A DNA stretch of 64,000 nt from Simplicispira sp. 125 (GCF_003096555.1 NZ_QEKM01000001.1:1798001-1862000), one strand, 5' to 3'; counted from the first letter of the stretch, positions 30,015-41,302 are shown. Notes: generated from the sequence alone by a model not told the origin. A program made the numbers and translations.

Positions 30015-30647
30015 ATGACCAAACGCCTGTTCGACACAGCCTTCGCCACGCTGGCCCTGCTGCTGCTGTGCCCGGTGCTACTGGCCGTGGCACTGTGGGT
30101 GCGGCTCGATTCACCCGGGCCCGCGCTCTTTCGGCAGCAGCGCGTGGGGCGTGGTGGTCAGCTGTTTGGTATTTACAAGTTCCGCAGCATGTACACCGGT
30201 GCCGAAGCTGAAGGTCTGCCCCTGACGGTAGGTGCAGACACCCGCATCACAAGCGCAGGTGCCTGGCTGCGCCGCACGAAGGTAGACGAATTACCGCAGC
30301 TCCTCAATGTGCTCTGGGGCGACATGAGCATGGTGGGCCCCCGCCCCGAAGTGCCGCGCTACGTTGCGCACTACCCTGCCGACCTGCGCGCCACCGTGCT
30401 CAGCGTGCGTCCAGGCATCACCGACCTGGCCTCGCTCGCGTTTCGCAACGAAAGCGCATTGCTGGCGCACAGCCCAGACCCGGAGCGCACTTATGTGGAA
30501 CAGATTTTGCCCACCAAACTGGCCTTTGCCTGCCAGTATGTGCAAACACATACTCTGTGGCTGGATCTGAAAATCATCGTGCGGACGGCTTTGACCTTGC
30601 TGGGATGGGCAAACTCTGCAGCCCCGCAGCCACCCCCTGCGCCATAA
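30015..30647 (+). CDS. PglC-type initiating phosphoglycosyl transferase
   Basis: This 210-residue monotopic membrane enzyme transfers a sugar-1-phosphate to undecaprenyl phosphate to start glycan assembly. A hydrophobic N-terminal re-entrant helix (FATLALLLLCPVLLAVALWV region) is followed by RLDSPGPALFRQQRVG, KFRSMY, and the conserved RRTKVDELPQLLNVLWGDMS and GPRPEVPRY blocks near residues 86-118. The small size fits the PglC subclass. The aminotransferase directly upstream suggests an amino-deoxy sugar donor. A TTG at 30009 is a less likely start. Confidence 0.9.
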   Translation: MTKRLFDTAFATLALLLLCPVLLAVALWVRLDSPGPALFRQQRVGRGGQLFGIYKFRSMYTGAEAEGLPLTVGADTRITSAGAWLRRTKVDELPQLLNVLWGDMSMVGPRPEVPRYVAHYPADLRATVLSVRPGITDLASLAFRNESALLAHSPDPERTYVEQILPTKLAFACQYVQTHTLWLDLKIIVRTALTLLGWANSAAPQPPPAP

Positions 30648-30711
30648 CCCATAAAATCAGCGGTTCGGCTGCGAGCAGCCCCTCTTTTACGCCCCCGCAC
30701 CCACGGCCCCT

Positions 30712-32241
30712 ATGTCTGAACAGAACCACGCCCCCGCCCCCCAAGACGAAAACCAGCTCATCGCCGAGCGCCGCGACAAATTGCGCGCCCTGCGTGATGC
30801 ACAGGCACAGGGCAAGGGCGTTGCTTTCCCCAACAACTTCAAACCAGCCCACCACGCCGCCACTTTGCAGGAAGCCCACGGCGAAGCCTCCGGTGAATCC
30901 CTGGAGGCAGCGCCCGTCACCGCCAGCGTGGCCGGCCGCATGATGCTCAAGCGCGTGATGGGCAAGGCCAGCTTCGCCACCGTGCAGGATGCCACTGGAC
31001 GCATGCAGCTCTACATCACGCGCGATGCCCTGGGCGAAGAACTCTATGCGGCCTTCAAGCACTGGGACTTGGGCGACATCGTCGGGGCCGAAGGCACGCT
31101 CATGAAGACCAAGACGGGTGAACTATCGATCAAGGTCACCGCCTTGCGCCTGCTCACCAAGAGCCTGCGCCCCATGCCGGACAAGTTCCATGGCATTGCT
31201 GACCAGGAGGTCAAGTACCGCCAGCGCTACATCGACCTGATGACCGACGAGCAGGCCCGCAAGCGTTTCGTGGCGCGCAGCAAGGCCGTCAGCGGCATCC
31301 GCGACTTCATGGTGCAGCACGGCTTCCTGGAGGTCGAGACGCCCATGCTCCACCCCATTCCGGGCGGCGCCAACGCCAAGCCCTTTGTCACGCACCACAA
31401 CGCGCTGGAGCAGGAGATGTACCTGCGCATCGCACCAGAGCTGTACCTCAAGCGCCTGCTGGTGGGCGGCTTCGAGCGGGTGTTCGAGATCAACCGCAAT
31501 TTCCGCAATGAAGGCATCTCGGTGCGCCACAACCCCGAGTTCACCATGATGGAGTTCTATGCAGCCTACTGGAACTACCAGGACCTCATGGGCTTTACCG
31601 AGCAGTTGGTGCGTGATGCCGCCCTCAAGGCCGTGGGCACGCTCGATCTGAGCTACCAGGGCCGTGCCGTGGACCTGGGCCAGCCGTTTGCACGCCTCAC
31701 GATCCGCGAGGCCATCTTCCAGCACACCGAGGCCGGCGCCCATGTGGACGATGCAGCCTGGCTCATCAGCGCACTGAAAAAACTGGGCATGACCGAGGAA
31801 AAGAACAAGCTCTCCGTCCGCAGCCTGGCCAGCCTGCAGGTGCTGTACTTTGAGGAAACGGTGGAAGACAAACTGTGGCAGCCCACCTTCATCATGGAGC
31901 ACCCTACCGAAATCTCGCCCCTGGCCCGCGCCAACGACGCCCGCCCCGAGGTGACCGAGCGCTTTGAGCTCTATATCACGGGCCGCGAATTTGGCAACGG
32001 TTTCTCCGAACTGAACGACGCCGAGGACCAGGCCGCCCGCTTTCACGCCCAGGTGACGGCCAAGGACAGCGGCGACGACGAGGCCATGTATTACGACCAC
32101 GACTTTGTGCGCGCGCTCGAGTACGGCATGCCACCCGCGGGTGGCTGCGGCATCGGCATTGACCGATTGATGATGCTGCTGACCGACAGCCCCAGCATCC
32201 GCGATGTGATCCTGTTCCCGGCCCTGCGGCGCGAAAGCTGA
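30712..32241 (+). CDS. lysS: Lysyl-tRNA synthetase, class II
   Basis: LysS charges tRNA-Lys. The 509-residue protein has an N-terminal OB-fold anticodon-binding domain ([19 protein letters not shown] near 75-95). The class II core has motif 2 [19 protein letters not shown] near 264-282, and motif 3 [13 protein letters not shown] is near the C-terminus. The length is normal. It follows the polysaccharide locus on the same strand after 64 bases and marks the return to housekeeping genes. Confidence 0.98.
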   Translation: MSEQNHAPAPQDENQLIAERRDKLRALRDAQAQGKGVAFPNNFKPAHHAATLQEAHGEASGESLEAAPVTASVAGRMMLKRVMGKASFATVQDATGRMQLYITRDALGEELYAAFKHWDLGDIVGAEGTLMKTKTGELSIKVTALRLLTKSLRPMPDKFHGIADQEVKYRQRYIDLMTDEQARKRFVARSKAVSGIRDFMVQHGFLEVETPMLHPIPGGANAKPFVTHHNALEQEMYLRIAPELYLKRLLVGGFERVFEINRNFRNEGISVRHNPEFTMMEFYAAYWNYQDLMGFTEQLVRDAALKAVGTLDLSYQGRAVDLGQPFARLTIREAIFQHTEAGAHVDDAAWLISALKKLGMTEEKNKLSVRSLASLQVLYFEETVEDKLWQPTFIMEHPTEISPLARANDARPEVTERFELYITGREFGNGFSELNDAEDQAARFHAQVTAKDSGDDEAMYYDHDFVRALEYGMPPAGGCGIGIDRLMMLLTDSPSIRDVILFPALRRES

Positions 32242-32293
32242 TGGAAGGGCGCGGCATTTTTCCTTTCAAGCACCTTCAGCACACGGGCATGGC

Positions 32294-32917
32294 ATGCGGC
32301 GCTCGCTGAAGTTCTACCTGCCCGAGTGGGCGCAGGACTGGTTCGAAATCATCGTCCCAGGACTGCAAATTGTGATGATCGTGCTGGTCGCGTGGCTGTT
32401 GCTGCGCTTGCTGCACCGCGTGCTGCGCCGTATCGGGGCGCACTACCAACTCCCCCACGACATGCAGTTGCTGTTCAACGGCATCCTGCGCTGGGCTATT
32501 GTGCTGGGCACCGCCTTGCTGATCCTCGAGCGCATGGGGGTTTCCGCCATGGTGCTGTGGACAGCCTTTACCGGCTTTGCCACCGTGGGCGCCGTGGCGT
32601 TTTTTGCCGCCTGGAGCGTACTGTCCAACCTGTTTTGTGCGCTGTTGATCTTTGCAGTGGGGCCGTTCCGCGTGGGCGATGTGATCGAGGTGCTCGACAC
32701 CGCCGAAAAGGAAGGCGCGCGCGGCCGTGTCACCGACATCAACATGCTTTACACCACGCTCGAAGACATCGCCCCCCACACGGCAGGCACCTTGCTGCAG
32801 ATTCCGAACACCTTGATTTTTCAGCGCATGGTGCGGCGCTGGAAACCGGGGCAAGAGGTCAAGCCTACCGTCCCGGCCTCGACGGCCCCGGACGCGGACA
32901 ACACCCCACCCGCCTGA
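32294..32917 (+). CDS. Short MscS-like mechanosensitive channel protein
   Basis: A 207-residue protein with two to three membrane helices and the MscS pore-plus-beta region: WTAFTGFATVGAVAFFAAWSVLSN near 95-118, then GPFRVGDVIEVLDTAEKEGARGRVTDI near 128-155. MscS channels release solutes on osmotic downshock. It is shorter than E. coli MscS (286 residues), lacking most of the C-terminal cytoplasmic domain, but ends cleanly with no sign of a frameshift. It is convergent with nagZ. A longer MscS homologue lies at 59347. Confidence 0.82.
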   Translation: MRRSLKFYLPEWAQDWFEIIVPGLQIVMIVLVAWLLLRLLHRVLRRIGAHYQLPHDMQLLFNGILRWAIVLGTALLILERMGVSAMVLWTAFTGFATVGAVAFFAAWSVLSNLFCALLIFAVGPFRVGDVIEVLDTAEKEGARGRVTDINMLYTTLEDIAPHTAGTLLQIPNTLIFQRMVRRWKPGQEVKPTVPASTAPDADNTPPA

Positions 32918-32948
32918 CGGCGCACACGACCGCCAGACACCCGAAGAA

Positions 32949-34031
32949 TCAGGGCAGCATTTCCAGCGCTTGCTGGTAGGCGGGCTGGAACATCAGATCA
33001 TCCCAGGCCTGCGGCAGGGTTTGCGGCAACTGCGCCAGGCGGCGGGCCTCGCTGTCGGCGCTGGGTTGCCACTGCCCCTCCTCCAAGCGTTGCGCCAACC
33101 CGTCGAGCAACTCGTCGACGGCGTGCCCATCTCCCACACTCTGGTTGCACAGCAGCACCAGGTCACACCCGGCCTGCAGCGCCGCCACGGCCGCGTCGGT
33201 ATAGCTAACCAGCTGCCCATCGATACGGCGTGCGCCTTCCATGCTCAGGTCGTCGCTAAAGATGGCGCCATCAAAACCCAGCTGGCCGCGCAGAATGTCC
33301 TGCAGCCACTTGCGTGAAAAACAGGCCGGTCGACTATCCACCTTGGGATAGATCACATGCGCCGGCATCACGCTGGTCAGCGTGCTGCGCAGCCAGCCAT
33401 AGGGCGCTGCATCGTCCTGCAGGATGGCCTTGAGGCTGCGCCTGTCCACAGGAATTTCCGTATGCGAATCGGCCTGGACGAAGCCGTGGCCGGGAAAATG
33501 CTTGCCGCAGTGGGCCATGCCCGCCTGCAGCAAACCATGCGCCAGGCTTTTGGCCAACAAGGTGACGACACGCGGATCGCGGTGAAAGGCGCGGTCGCCA
33601 ATCACGGCGCTACCGCCCCAATCGAGGTCCAGGATGGGTGTGAAGCTGAAATCCACGCCACAGGAACGCAACTCGCTGCCCAGCACATAGCCCGCAGCCG
33701 TGGCCGCATTAGTGGCAGCCAGGGCTCCGCTGCCAGGGCCACCCTTGCCGTCACGCATCCACAGGGAGCCCAGGGCACGCATGGGCGGCAGGTGGGTGAA
33801 ACCGTCGCTGCGAAAGCGCTGCACACGGCCACCTTCGTGGTCCACGCAGATCAGCAGATCGTCGCGCACGGCCTTGATAGCGCTGGTCAGGGCCAGCAAC
33901 TGGGCGCGATTCTCCCAGTTGCGGGCAAACAGAATGACACCGCCGGTCAGGGGATGGGCCAGGCGGCGCCGGTCCACAGCGGACAGGATGGTACCGGCAA
34001 CGTCAAGGATGAGGGGGGAATGTTCAGTCAT
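32949..34031 (-). CDS. nagZ: Beta-N-acetylglucosaminidase of peptidoglycan recycling
   Basis: NagZ (GH3) removes GlcNAc from muropeptides in the cytoplasm. The 360 residues contain LILDVAGTILSAVDRRRL near the start, the GH3 substrate block CVDHEGGRVQRF near 62, and the catalytic loop KHFPGHGFVQADSHTEIP near 181. The later FSDDLSMEGA carries the nucleophile Asp near 260. No signal peptide is present, as expected. It is the last gene of the minus-strand run ending acpS-nagZ; a palindromic repeat separates it from acpS. Confidence 0.96.
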   Translation of the reverse strand: MTEHSPLILDVAGTILSAVDRRRLAHPLTGGVILFARNWENRAQLLALTSAIKAVRDDLLICVDHEGGRVQRFRSDGFTHLPPMRALGSLWMRDGKGGPGSGALAATNAATAAGYVLGSELRSCGVDFSFTPILDLDWGGSAVIGDRAFHRDPRVVTLLAKSLAHGLLQAGMAHCGKHFPGHGFVQADSHTEIPVDRRSLKAILQDDAAPYGWLRSTLTSVMPAHVIYPKVDSRPACFSRKWLQDILRGQLGFDGAIFSDDLSMEGARRIDGQLVSYTDAAVAALQAGCDLVLLCNQSVGDGHAVDELLDGLAQRLEEGQWQPSADSEARRLAQLPQTLPQAWDDLMFQPAYQQALEMLP

Positions 34032-34055
34032 GGTACGAGGGATTGAAGCGCTCTA

Positions 34056-34105
34056 CATTTAATAGCTATCAGCGCTTGATGGATAAGCGTTAGAGGCCAA
34101 TTTTT
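34056..34105. repeat. Palindromic repeat forming the 3' end of acpS
   Basis: AATAGCTATCAGCGCTTGA, a short loop, then GGATAAGCGTTAGAGGCC and a T-run on the plus strand. On the minus strand it runs into the acpS frame, encoding [13 protein letters not shown] and the TAA stop. Orientation relative to the gene is opposite to the copies inside era and fabD. Confidence 0.9.
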
Positions 34106-34487
34106 CTACAACACAAAAACTTGCAGCGTAGTCAGACTCATCGGTCACGCTCAGGTGCGCGCTGAGGCCACGCGCGTCGAACCAGTCCTTCAGTTCACCG
34201 TGCAGCACGATGGTGGGCTGACCGCTGGCCAATGTACCCACCTCACACAAGCGCCAAGTCATGGGCATGCGCATTCCCAGGCCAATGGCCTTGCTGAAGG
34301 ATTCCTTGGCGGAAAAGCGCGTGGCCAAATAGCGCACGCCACGCTCGGGCCAGCGAGTGCTGCGCCCGCGCCAGGTGGCCAGCTCGGCCGGTCCCAGCAC
34401 CTTCTCGGCAAAACGGTCTCCATGGCGCTCCAGGCTGGCACGGATGCGGCGCACATCGCAAATGTCGGTGCCGATACCATAGATCAT
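34059..34487 (-). CDS. acpS: Holo-[acyl-carrier-protein] synthase
   Basis: AcpS attaches 4'-phosphopantetheine from CoA to the conserved serine of ACP. The 142 residues begin [21 protein letters not shown] with the catalytic Asp at residue 8; [16 protein letters not shown] near 60-75 carries the second metal ligand. The protein is about 15 residues longer than usual (E. coli 126). The native end appears to be SFCVVE. The last 14 or so residues and the stop codon come from the palindromic repeat. It lies between pdxJ and nagZ in transcription order. Confidence 0.95.
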   Translation of the reverse strand: MIYGIGTDICDVRRIRASLERHGDRFAEKVLGPAELATWRGRSTRWPERGVRYLATRFSAKESFSKAIGLGMRMPMTWRLCEVGTLASGQPTIVLHGELKDWFDARGLSAHLSVTDESDYAASFCVVEKLASNAYPSSADSY

Positions 34488-34490
34488 AAT

Positions 34491-34544
34491 TTTAGATGAA
34501 ATAGGCCTTCAGAGCTTATCTAAAAAGCGCTAGCAGCTATCAAT
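34491..34544. repeat. Palindromic repeat between pdxJ and acpS
   Basis: AATAGGCCTTCAGAGCTTA, a loop, then AAAAGCGCTAGCAGCTATCA. It fills the whole gap between the pdxJ stop (34545-34547) and the acpS start region, so it forms most of the acpS leader. Confidence 0.88.
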
Positions 34545-35315
34545 TCAGGAGTCAACGAATCCCTGGTCAATGCAGGCCTGGTAGGCCCGTACCGTGGCGG
34601 CGTAGCCCAGTTCCAGCGCATCGGCAATCAGTGCATGGCCGATGGACACCTCCAGCACGCCTGGTACGCCGCGTACAAAGGCGGCAAGGTTGTCGCGGTT
34701 GAGGTCATGGCCCGCATTCACGCCCAGGCCTGCATCCATGGCCGCCCGGGCTGCGGCGCGGTAGCGCTCAAGCTCCTGGGCCTGCCGGTCGGTGCCCCAG
34801 GCCGCGGCATAGGGCTCGGTGTACAGCTCGACCCGGTCCGCGCCCACGGCCCGGGCCTGCGCCATTTGTTCGGGCACAGGGTCCATGAACAGGCTCACGC
34901 GCACGCCCAGCGCCCGGCATTCGGCAATCAGCGGAGCAAGGCGGACGGCATCCTGCGGAAAGCTCCAACCATGGTCGCTGGTGAACTGGTCTTCGCTGTC
35001 GGGCACAAAAGTGGCCTGGTGGGGGCGTACCTGGCGAATGAAGTCCATCAGGTTCTGCGACGGATTGCCCTCAATGTTGTACTCACGGTCGGGCCAATTT
35101 TTCATGAGACTGGCCAGTTCATGCACATCGCTGGCACGGATATGCCGCTCGTCCGGTCGGGGGTGCACGGTGATGCCATTGGCACCGGCCTGCAGGCACA
35201 GCAAGGCCGCGCGCATGACGCTGGGGATGCCCAGATGGCGCGTGTTGCGTACCAGCGCGACCTTGTTGACGTTGACCGACAGTGCGGTACGGTGTCCGTG
35301 GGAAAGTGGATTCAT
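34545..35315 (-). CDS. pdxJ: Pyridoxine 5'-phosphate synthase
   Basis: PdxJ condenses 1-deoxyxylulose 5-phosphate with aminoacetone phosphate to make pyridoxine phosphate. The 256-residue TIM barrel starts MNPLSHGHRTALSVNVNKVA with the substrate-binding NVNKVALVRN near 14. It has VHPRPDERHIRASDV near 50 and GVNAGHDLNRDN near 198. Length and motifs match the family. It sits between recO and acpS, the usual recO-pdxJ-acpS order in proteobacteria. Confidence 0.97.
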   Translation of the reverse strand: MNPLSHGHRTALSVNVNKVALVRNTRHLGIPSVMRAALLCLQAGANGITVHPRPDERHIRASDVHELASLMKNWPDREYNIEGNPSQNLMDFIRQVRPHQATFVPDSEDQFTSDHGWSFPQDAVRLAPLIAECRALGVRVSLFMDPVPEQMAQARAVGADRVELYTEPYAAAWGTDRQAQELERYRAAARAAMDAGLGVNAGHDLNRDNLAAFVRGVPGVLEVSIGHALIADALELGYAATVRAYQACIDQGFVDS

Positions 35316-35381
35316 AGGAACTTACGCAAAAGTGCGAAGAAAAACAGCCCTGCCGTTGCCGAGATGGTGCATCAGCATCGC

Positions 35382-36146
35382 TCATAGCGATTGCATATCC
35401 ATCATGAACTGGCGTGTGCGCAGCAACGGGTTTCCGCAATGGTATTGCAACAGGGTACGCAATTGGGGCTTGAGCTCTCCAGTCACGGGGGCACAGGCCC
35501 GTAGCAGGTCGGTAAAGGGCACTTCGCCCTGCAGCGCATCGCTCAACTGCAGCCACCGCGCTCCAGAGAGGCTGGCCCGCTCGCCTGCGGCGGCGCTGCG
35601 CAGGCCGCCCTCGGCGACTAAAGCGTAACGGGCATCCGGCGCCAGGGCACCACCGGTGAGGGTCTGGGCATCCAACGCAGGCAGCAGGCCGATTTCACGC
35701 AGCAGCAGCATTTCAAAACTGCGCAATACCGGCTCCAGGGCGTCACCATGCTCACTGGCCAGTACGCGCACCACAGCACCATAGGTGTCGAACAGGTGGG
35801 CGTGCGGGTCATCGCGTGCCAGCAGGCGCAGCAGCAGCTCGTTCAGGTAGGTGCCCGACAGCAGCGCGTCGCCTGTGGGCATGATGTGGCCGCCCACCCA
35901 CTCCGCGCCTTTAAGGGTGTGAATATCTCCGGCACCCGTATCGCTCTGGGTCCAGGTCAGGTGCAGCGGCTGCAGCGGCAACAGCACCGGACGGAAATTG
36001 GAACTCGGCTTTTTGGCCCCCTTGGCCACCAGTGCAGTGCGCCCATGGTGGCGCGTGAACACCTCCAGAATCAGGCTGGACTCGCTCCAGTCGTAGCGGT
36101 GCAGGACAAAGGCGGGTTCGTTGGAAAAGCGGCGCGCAATAGCCAA
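35382..36146 (-). CDS. recO: DNA repair protein RecO
   Basis: RecO loads RecA onto SSB-coated DNA with RecR. The 254-residue protein has the N-terminal OB fold ([21 protein letters not shown] shortened to its core, near residues 11-30), then [23 protein letters not shown] near 38-60 and a helical C-terminal part. It is GC-rich and shows no zinc-finger cysteine cluster, as in many proteobacterial RecO proteins. A GC-rich palindrome separates it from era upstream. Confidence 0.93.
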   Translation of the reverse strand: MAIARRFSNEPAFVLHRYDWSESSLILEVFTRHHGRTALVAKGAKKPSSNFRPVLLPLQPLHLTWTQSDTGAGDIHTLKGAEWVGGHIMPTGDALLSGTYLNELLLRLLARDDPHAHLFDTYGAVVRVLASEHGDALEPVLRSFEMLLLREIGLLPALDAQTLTGGALAPDARYALVAEGGLRSAAAGERASLSGARWLQLSDALQGEVPFTDLLRACAPVTGELKPQLRTLLQYHCGNPLLRTRQFMMDMQSL

Positions 36147-36246
36147 TCGCTATCCTCTAGATGACAGGCTTGGTCATTTCAACGGCCACCGCATTTGGCC
36201 CACCAGCGGCCACCGTGGAGCTGGCTTTGCCAGGCCACTGGTGGCG

Positions 36247-36270
36247 CCCCCCTCCCGAAGGAGAGGGGGG
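36247..36270. repeat. GC-rich stem-loop between era and recO
   Basis: CCCCCCTC (36247-36254) pairs with GAGGGGGG (36263-36270) around CCGAAGGA. It lies in the 153-base gap between the era stop and the recO start and resembles the GC-rich element before accD more than the short AT-flanked palindrome. No T-run follows on the minus strand. Confidence 0.6.
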
Positions 36271-36299
36271 AAGGCGCAAGCGCTGCAGGAGGGTGATCG

Positions 36300-37319
36300 C
36301 TATTCATAACCAAAGGAGCGCACCCGTGCTTCATCGTCCGCCCAGCCGCTGCGCACCTTGACCCATATCTCGATGAACACCTTGGCATCCATGAGTTTTT
36401 CCAGCTCTTGTCGGGTCTCGGTGCCGATGCGCTTGAGCCGCTCCCCCTTGTCGCCGATCACCATGGCCTTGTGGCTGTCGCGCTCGACCACGATGGTGGC
36501 TGCAATGCGCACCAGGCGTTTGTGCTGCTTGCTTTTTTCTTCGCTGAACTGGTCGATGATGACGGTCGAGGTGTAAGGCAACTCGTCACCGGTGAAGCGG
36601 AACAGCTTTTCGCGCACGGTCTCGCTGGCGAGGAACTTTTCGCTGCGGTCCGTCAATTCGTCTTCGGCGTACCACCAGGGGGCCTCGGGCAAATACTTCT
36701 CGCAAATACCGTAAAGCCGCTCCACGTCGCCTTTGTTCTTGGCCGACATGGGCACGAATTCGGCGAACGGGTGACGCTCTTGCATGCTCTTGAGCCAAGG
36801 CGCGATCTCGGCGCGGCGGTGGATGTTGTCGAGCTTGTTGGCGATGAGCAGCGTGGGGATACCCGGCTTGAACAGCGAGAGCACCTTGGCATCGGCCAGG
36901 GTAAAGCTGCCCGCCTCCACCACGAAGAGGATCAGGTCCACATCGCCAATAGCGCCCATGACTGTCTTGTTGAGCGACTTGTTGAGCGCAGTAGCGTGGC
37001 GCGTCTGGAAGCCAGGTGTATCGACAAAGACGAACTGCGTCTGTCCTTGCGTACGGATGCCGGTGATGCGGTGGCGCGTAGTTTGCGCCTTGCGGGACGT
37101 AATACTGATCTTCTGACCCACTAGAGCATTGAGCAGCGTGGACTTGCCCACGTTGGGCTTGCCGACAATGGCGATGACGCCGCAGCGCTGTCCCTTCACA
37201 TCCACCCCGGCAGCACCGGCAGGCCGGGCAGCCGCCAACATGGAGTCAAGGTCATTTTGGCCTTCAGCGCTTGATTCACCTGCGCTGTCAGCTACATTTT
37301 TAGTAGCATCTTCATTCAT
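36300..37319 (-). CDS. era: GTPase Era (ribosome assembly), with repeat-derived N-terminus
   Basis: Era is an essential GTPase that binds 16S rRNA through its C-terminal KH domain. The start at 37319 overlaps the rnc stop (ATGA) and gives 339 residues, about 38 more than E. coli Era. Motifs are GKPNVGKST near 53, VDTPGF near 101 and ANKLD near 162. The KH-domain segment [13 protein letters not shown] is near 285. Residues 5-22 ([10 protein letters not shown] and onward to G-Q-N) are encoded by a palindromic repeat, so the N-terminal extension is largely repeat-derived. The GTPase core looks intact. Confidence 0.97.
   Translation of the reverse strand: MNEDATKNVADSAGESSAEGQNDLDSMLAAARPAGAAGVDVKGQRCGVIAIVGKPNVGKSTLLNALVGQKISITSRKAQTTRHRITGIRTQGQTQFVFVDTPGFQTRHATALNKSLNKTVMGAIGDVDLILFVVEAGSFTLADAKVLSLFKPGIPTLLIANKLDNIHRRAEIAPWLKSMQERHPFAEFVPMSAKNKGDVERLYGICEKYLPEAPWWYAEDELTDRSEKFLASETVREKLFRFTGDELPYTSTVIIDQFSEEKSKQHKRLVRIAATIVVERDSHKAMVIGDKGERLKRIGTETRQELEKLMDAKVFIEIWVKVRSGWADDEARVRSFGYE
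37254..37307 (-). repeat. Palindromic repeat inside era (54 bp, in frame)
   Basis: On the minus strand the copy begins GCTACTAAAAATGTAGCTG, continues GACAGCGCAGGTGAATC and ends AAGCGCTGAAGGCCAAAAT. It spans exactly 18 codons of Era (residues 5-22) in the open frame that the intergenic consensus also keeps. Length, frame and orientation equal those of the copy in fabD. Confidence 0.85.
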
Positions 37320-37999
37320 GGCTGTTTTGCTTTCAGTGTGGCCAGCATGGCCTGTGCGGCAGATTGTTCGGCCGCCCGGCGCGAACCACCGAGGCCTCGC
37401 TCGGCCAGGGAGAGTTCCGCAATAGCGCATTCCACATCAAAGGTCTGGCGGTGCGCCGCCCCTTCCGTCGTCACCACGCGGTACTGCGGCAATTGCATTT
37501 TGCGGCCCTGCAGCCACTCCTGCAATGCCGTCTTGGCATCCTTGGCAGCCGCCTGCATCTGGGGATTGATCTCTACGGCATTGAGCAGTCGCAGCACCAA
37601 TGCCTCAGCCGGTGCATAACCTGCATCGAGATACACGGCTCCGATCAGGGCCTCCAGAGCATCAGCGAGGATGGACGGGCGCTTCTGGCCGCCGGAGCGT
37701 GCCTCGCCTTCGCCCAGGCGCAGCACCTCGGACACACGCAACTCCAGCGCCAGCTGGTGCAGCGTCTCCTGCTTGACCAGGTTGGCACGCACGCGCGAAA
37801 GATCGCCCTCGGGCTGAGACGCCAGCCGGGCGTACAACAGACTGGCCACAGCCAAGTTGAGCACCGAATCGCCTAGGAATTCCAGCCGCTCATTGTGGTC
37901 GGCGCTGAAACTGCGGTGTGTGATGGCACGCTGCAGCAAGGCGGGGTTCGAAAACCGGTGCTGCAGGCGCTCCTGCAGCGCAAGAAGAGAAGGCTGCAC
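37316..37999 (-). CDS. rnc: Ribonuclease III
   Basis: RNase III cuts double-stranded RNA, including rRNA precursors. The 227-residue protein starts with GTG ([12 protein letters not shown]) directly after the preceding stop. The signature [16 protein letters not shown] near 36-51 carries the metal-binding Glu/Asp residues. The second catalytic region [17 protein letters not shown] is near 110-126, and a dsRNA-binding domain ([12 protein letters not shown]) follows from about 155. It overlaps era by four bases, the conserved lepB-rnc-era arrangement. Confidence 0.97.
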   Translation of the reverse strand: MQPSLLALQERLQHRFSNPALLQRAITHRSFSADHNERLEFLGDSVLNLAVASLLYARLASQPEGDLSRVRANLVKQETLHQLALELRVSEVLRLGEGEARSGGQKRPSILADALEALIGAVYLDAGYAPAEALVLRLLNAVEINPQMQAAAKDAKTALQEWLQGRKMQLPQYRVVTTEGAAHRQTFDVECAIAELSLAERGLGGSRRAAEQSAAQAMLATLKAKQP

Positions 38000-38365
38000 C
38001 TATTTGGTCGAATCTTCAAAGCGGTAGACCAGATAGGCCGGCCCCGCCAATGCAATTTCACGCGAGTATTTGAAGGACACCACGATCTTGTCGCCCCGTT
38101 TGGTCACTTCCAGATCCTTGCCCGAAATTGACGAAATATCATCGATGGCAGCAGCTCGATCAAAACTGGCGCGAATCTCTGGCACAGTGTTACCCTCCTT
38201 GGCCGCCTTGGCCGCAGCCTTGCCAATCGCGTGGTATTCCAGAAAAATCGGTACCGACTGGCCGCCAATGGCAAATGCTGCGACGGCCAGCAGGCCGACA
38301 AAAATCACCCCAATGAAAGACAGGCCGCGCTGGCTCGAACGGCTGGCTGAATGGTGCGCATGCAT
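38000..38365 (-). CDS. DUF4845-type small membrane-anchored protein
   Basis: A 121-residue protein with one N-terminal membrane helix after a basic segment (RSSQRGLSFIGVIFVGLLAV near 9-28) and an extracytoplasmic domain containing SFDRAAAIDDISSISGKDLEVTKRG around residues 68-92. This layout, and its place between lepB and rnc, is the usual setting of DUF4845 proteins in betaproteobacteria. It resembles a pilin-like N-terminus (RGLSFIG), but no secretion role is established. Function unknown. Confidence 0.85.
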   Translation of the reverse strand: MHAHHSASRSSQRGLSFIGVIFVGLLAVAAFAIGGQSVPIFLEYHAIGKAAAKAAKEGNTVPEIRASFDRAAAIDDISSISGKDLEVTKRGDKIVVSFKYSREIALAGPAYLVYRFEDSTK

Positions 38366-38400
38366 ATGTTTTTCCCCTCTTGATTGTTTGCCGTGGCTGC

Positions 38401-39374
38401 TTAGTTAAAGGAACCGATACGCTTGAGGTTACCGAAATTCATCCAGACAAAGAAGGCTTTGCCCACAATGTTGGCCTCTGGCACAAACCCCCAGTAACGC
38501 GAATCGAGCGAATTATCGCGGTTATCGCCCATCATGAAGTAATGCCCTTCGGGCACCTTGCACACCACACCTTCGACACTGTAGCGGCAGTTGTCACGAG
38601 AAGCAAAATTGCTGGCGCCCTGCACAAAGGCAGGCGCATCGGGGTTATTGAGCAAACGGTGGGGGTGTGTTCCCAACTGTTCCTCGAACTGTTTGAAATA
38701 GCGCATGGCGCTTTCATCAAAGAAGTCCGGCTGCGGTGAAGTTGCGATCACCTGTCCATTGATGGTCAATCGCTTGTTGATATACGCCACCTCATCGCCC
38801 GGCACGCCCACCACACGCTTGATGTAGTCCAGGTTCGGCTGGGGCGGGTAGCGAAAGACCATCACGTCGCCGCGCTGCGGTGGCGTTCCATCAGTCACCT
38901 TGGTGTGGATGACAGGTAGACGCACACCGTACGTGAATTTGTTCACCAGAATCAAGTCGCCCACCAGCAAGGTGGGAATCATCGAGCCCGATGGAATCTT
39001 GAAAGGCTCGAACAGGAACGAGCGCAGCAGGAAAACCGCCGCAATCACCGGAAAAAGCCCGGCTGTCCAATCCAGCCACCAGGGCTGCATGAGCAAACGG
39101 GCTTTTTCGTCCTGCACATTGATGTCCACCTGGGCAATGCCCATGCGGTCCAACTCGGCACGGCGTTGCACGGCAGCGTCCTCGATGGCTTGGGCCGCAC
39201 GGCGGCGGCGCGGCAGAAAATAAAGCCGCTCGGCAAACCAGTAGCAGCCCGTGACGACGGTCGTCAAAAACAACAGCAAGGCAAAGTTGCCTTCGATGGC
39301 CCCAAAATACCAGGCCCCCATATAGCCCGCAAAGGCCGCCAGCACCAGCGACGTGAGAATTTGCATGGCCTGCA

Positions 39375-39375
<1 letters not shown>
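38401..39375 (-). CDS. lepB: Signal peptidase I
   Basis: LepB removes signal peptides from exported proteins at the periplasmic face. The 324-residue protein has N-terminal membrane helices. The catalytic serine is in PSGSMIPTLLVGDLILVNK near residue 129, and the general-base lysine is in YIKRVVGVPGDEVAY near 187. GDNRDNSLDSRYWGFVPEA marks box E near 288. Its ATG overlaps the lepA stop (TGATG), so the two are coupled. An ATG nine bases later is an alternative start. Confidence 0.97.
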
Positions 39376-41183
<1,808 letters not shown>

Positions 41184-41225
41184 CAACGAAAACGTCAAAT
41201 AAGGAAGGTGCTAGACCACCGCAAC

Positions 41226-41257
41226 AAAAAAGGGCGCGTCGGCTGGTGACGCGCCCT
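41226..41257 (-). terminator. Strong rho-independent terminator upstream of lepA
   Basis: On the minus strand AGGGCGCGTC, a seven-base loop, then GACGCGCCCT and a T-run (five or six T). The ten-pair GC-rich stem is perfect. It lies between mucD and lepA, 42 bases before the lepA start, facing the same way. Confidence 0.9.
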
Positions 41258-41290
41258 GAACCAACAATCTTGGGCAACTGCGATGGTTGG
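41226..41290 (-). ncRNA. Candidate small RNA or lepA leader ending at the terminator
   Basis: A TACAAT box lies at 41302-41297 on the minus strand, preceded by T-rich DNA without a good -35. A transcript starting about 41290 would be roughly 65 bases long and end at the terminator. It would hold an upstream hairpin (CCAAC with GTTGG) and then the terminator stem. No reading frame is evident. It could be a small RNA or a prematurely terminated lepA leader. I do not recognise a known RNA family. Confidence 0.35.
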
Positions 41291-41302
41291 AGCCTCATTG
41301 TA

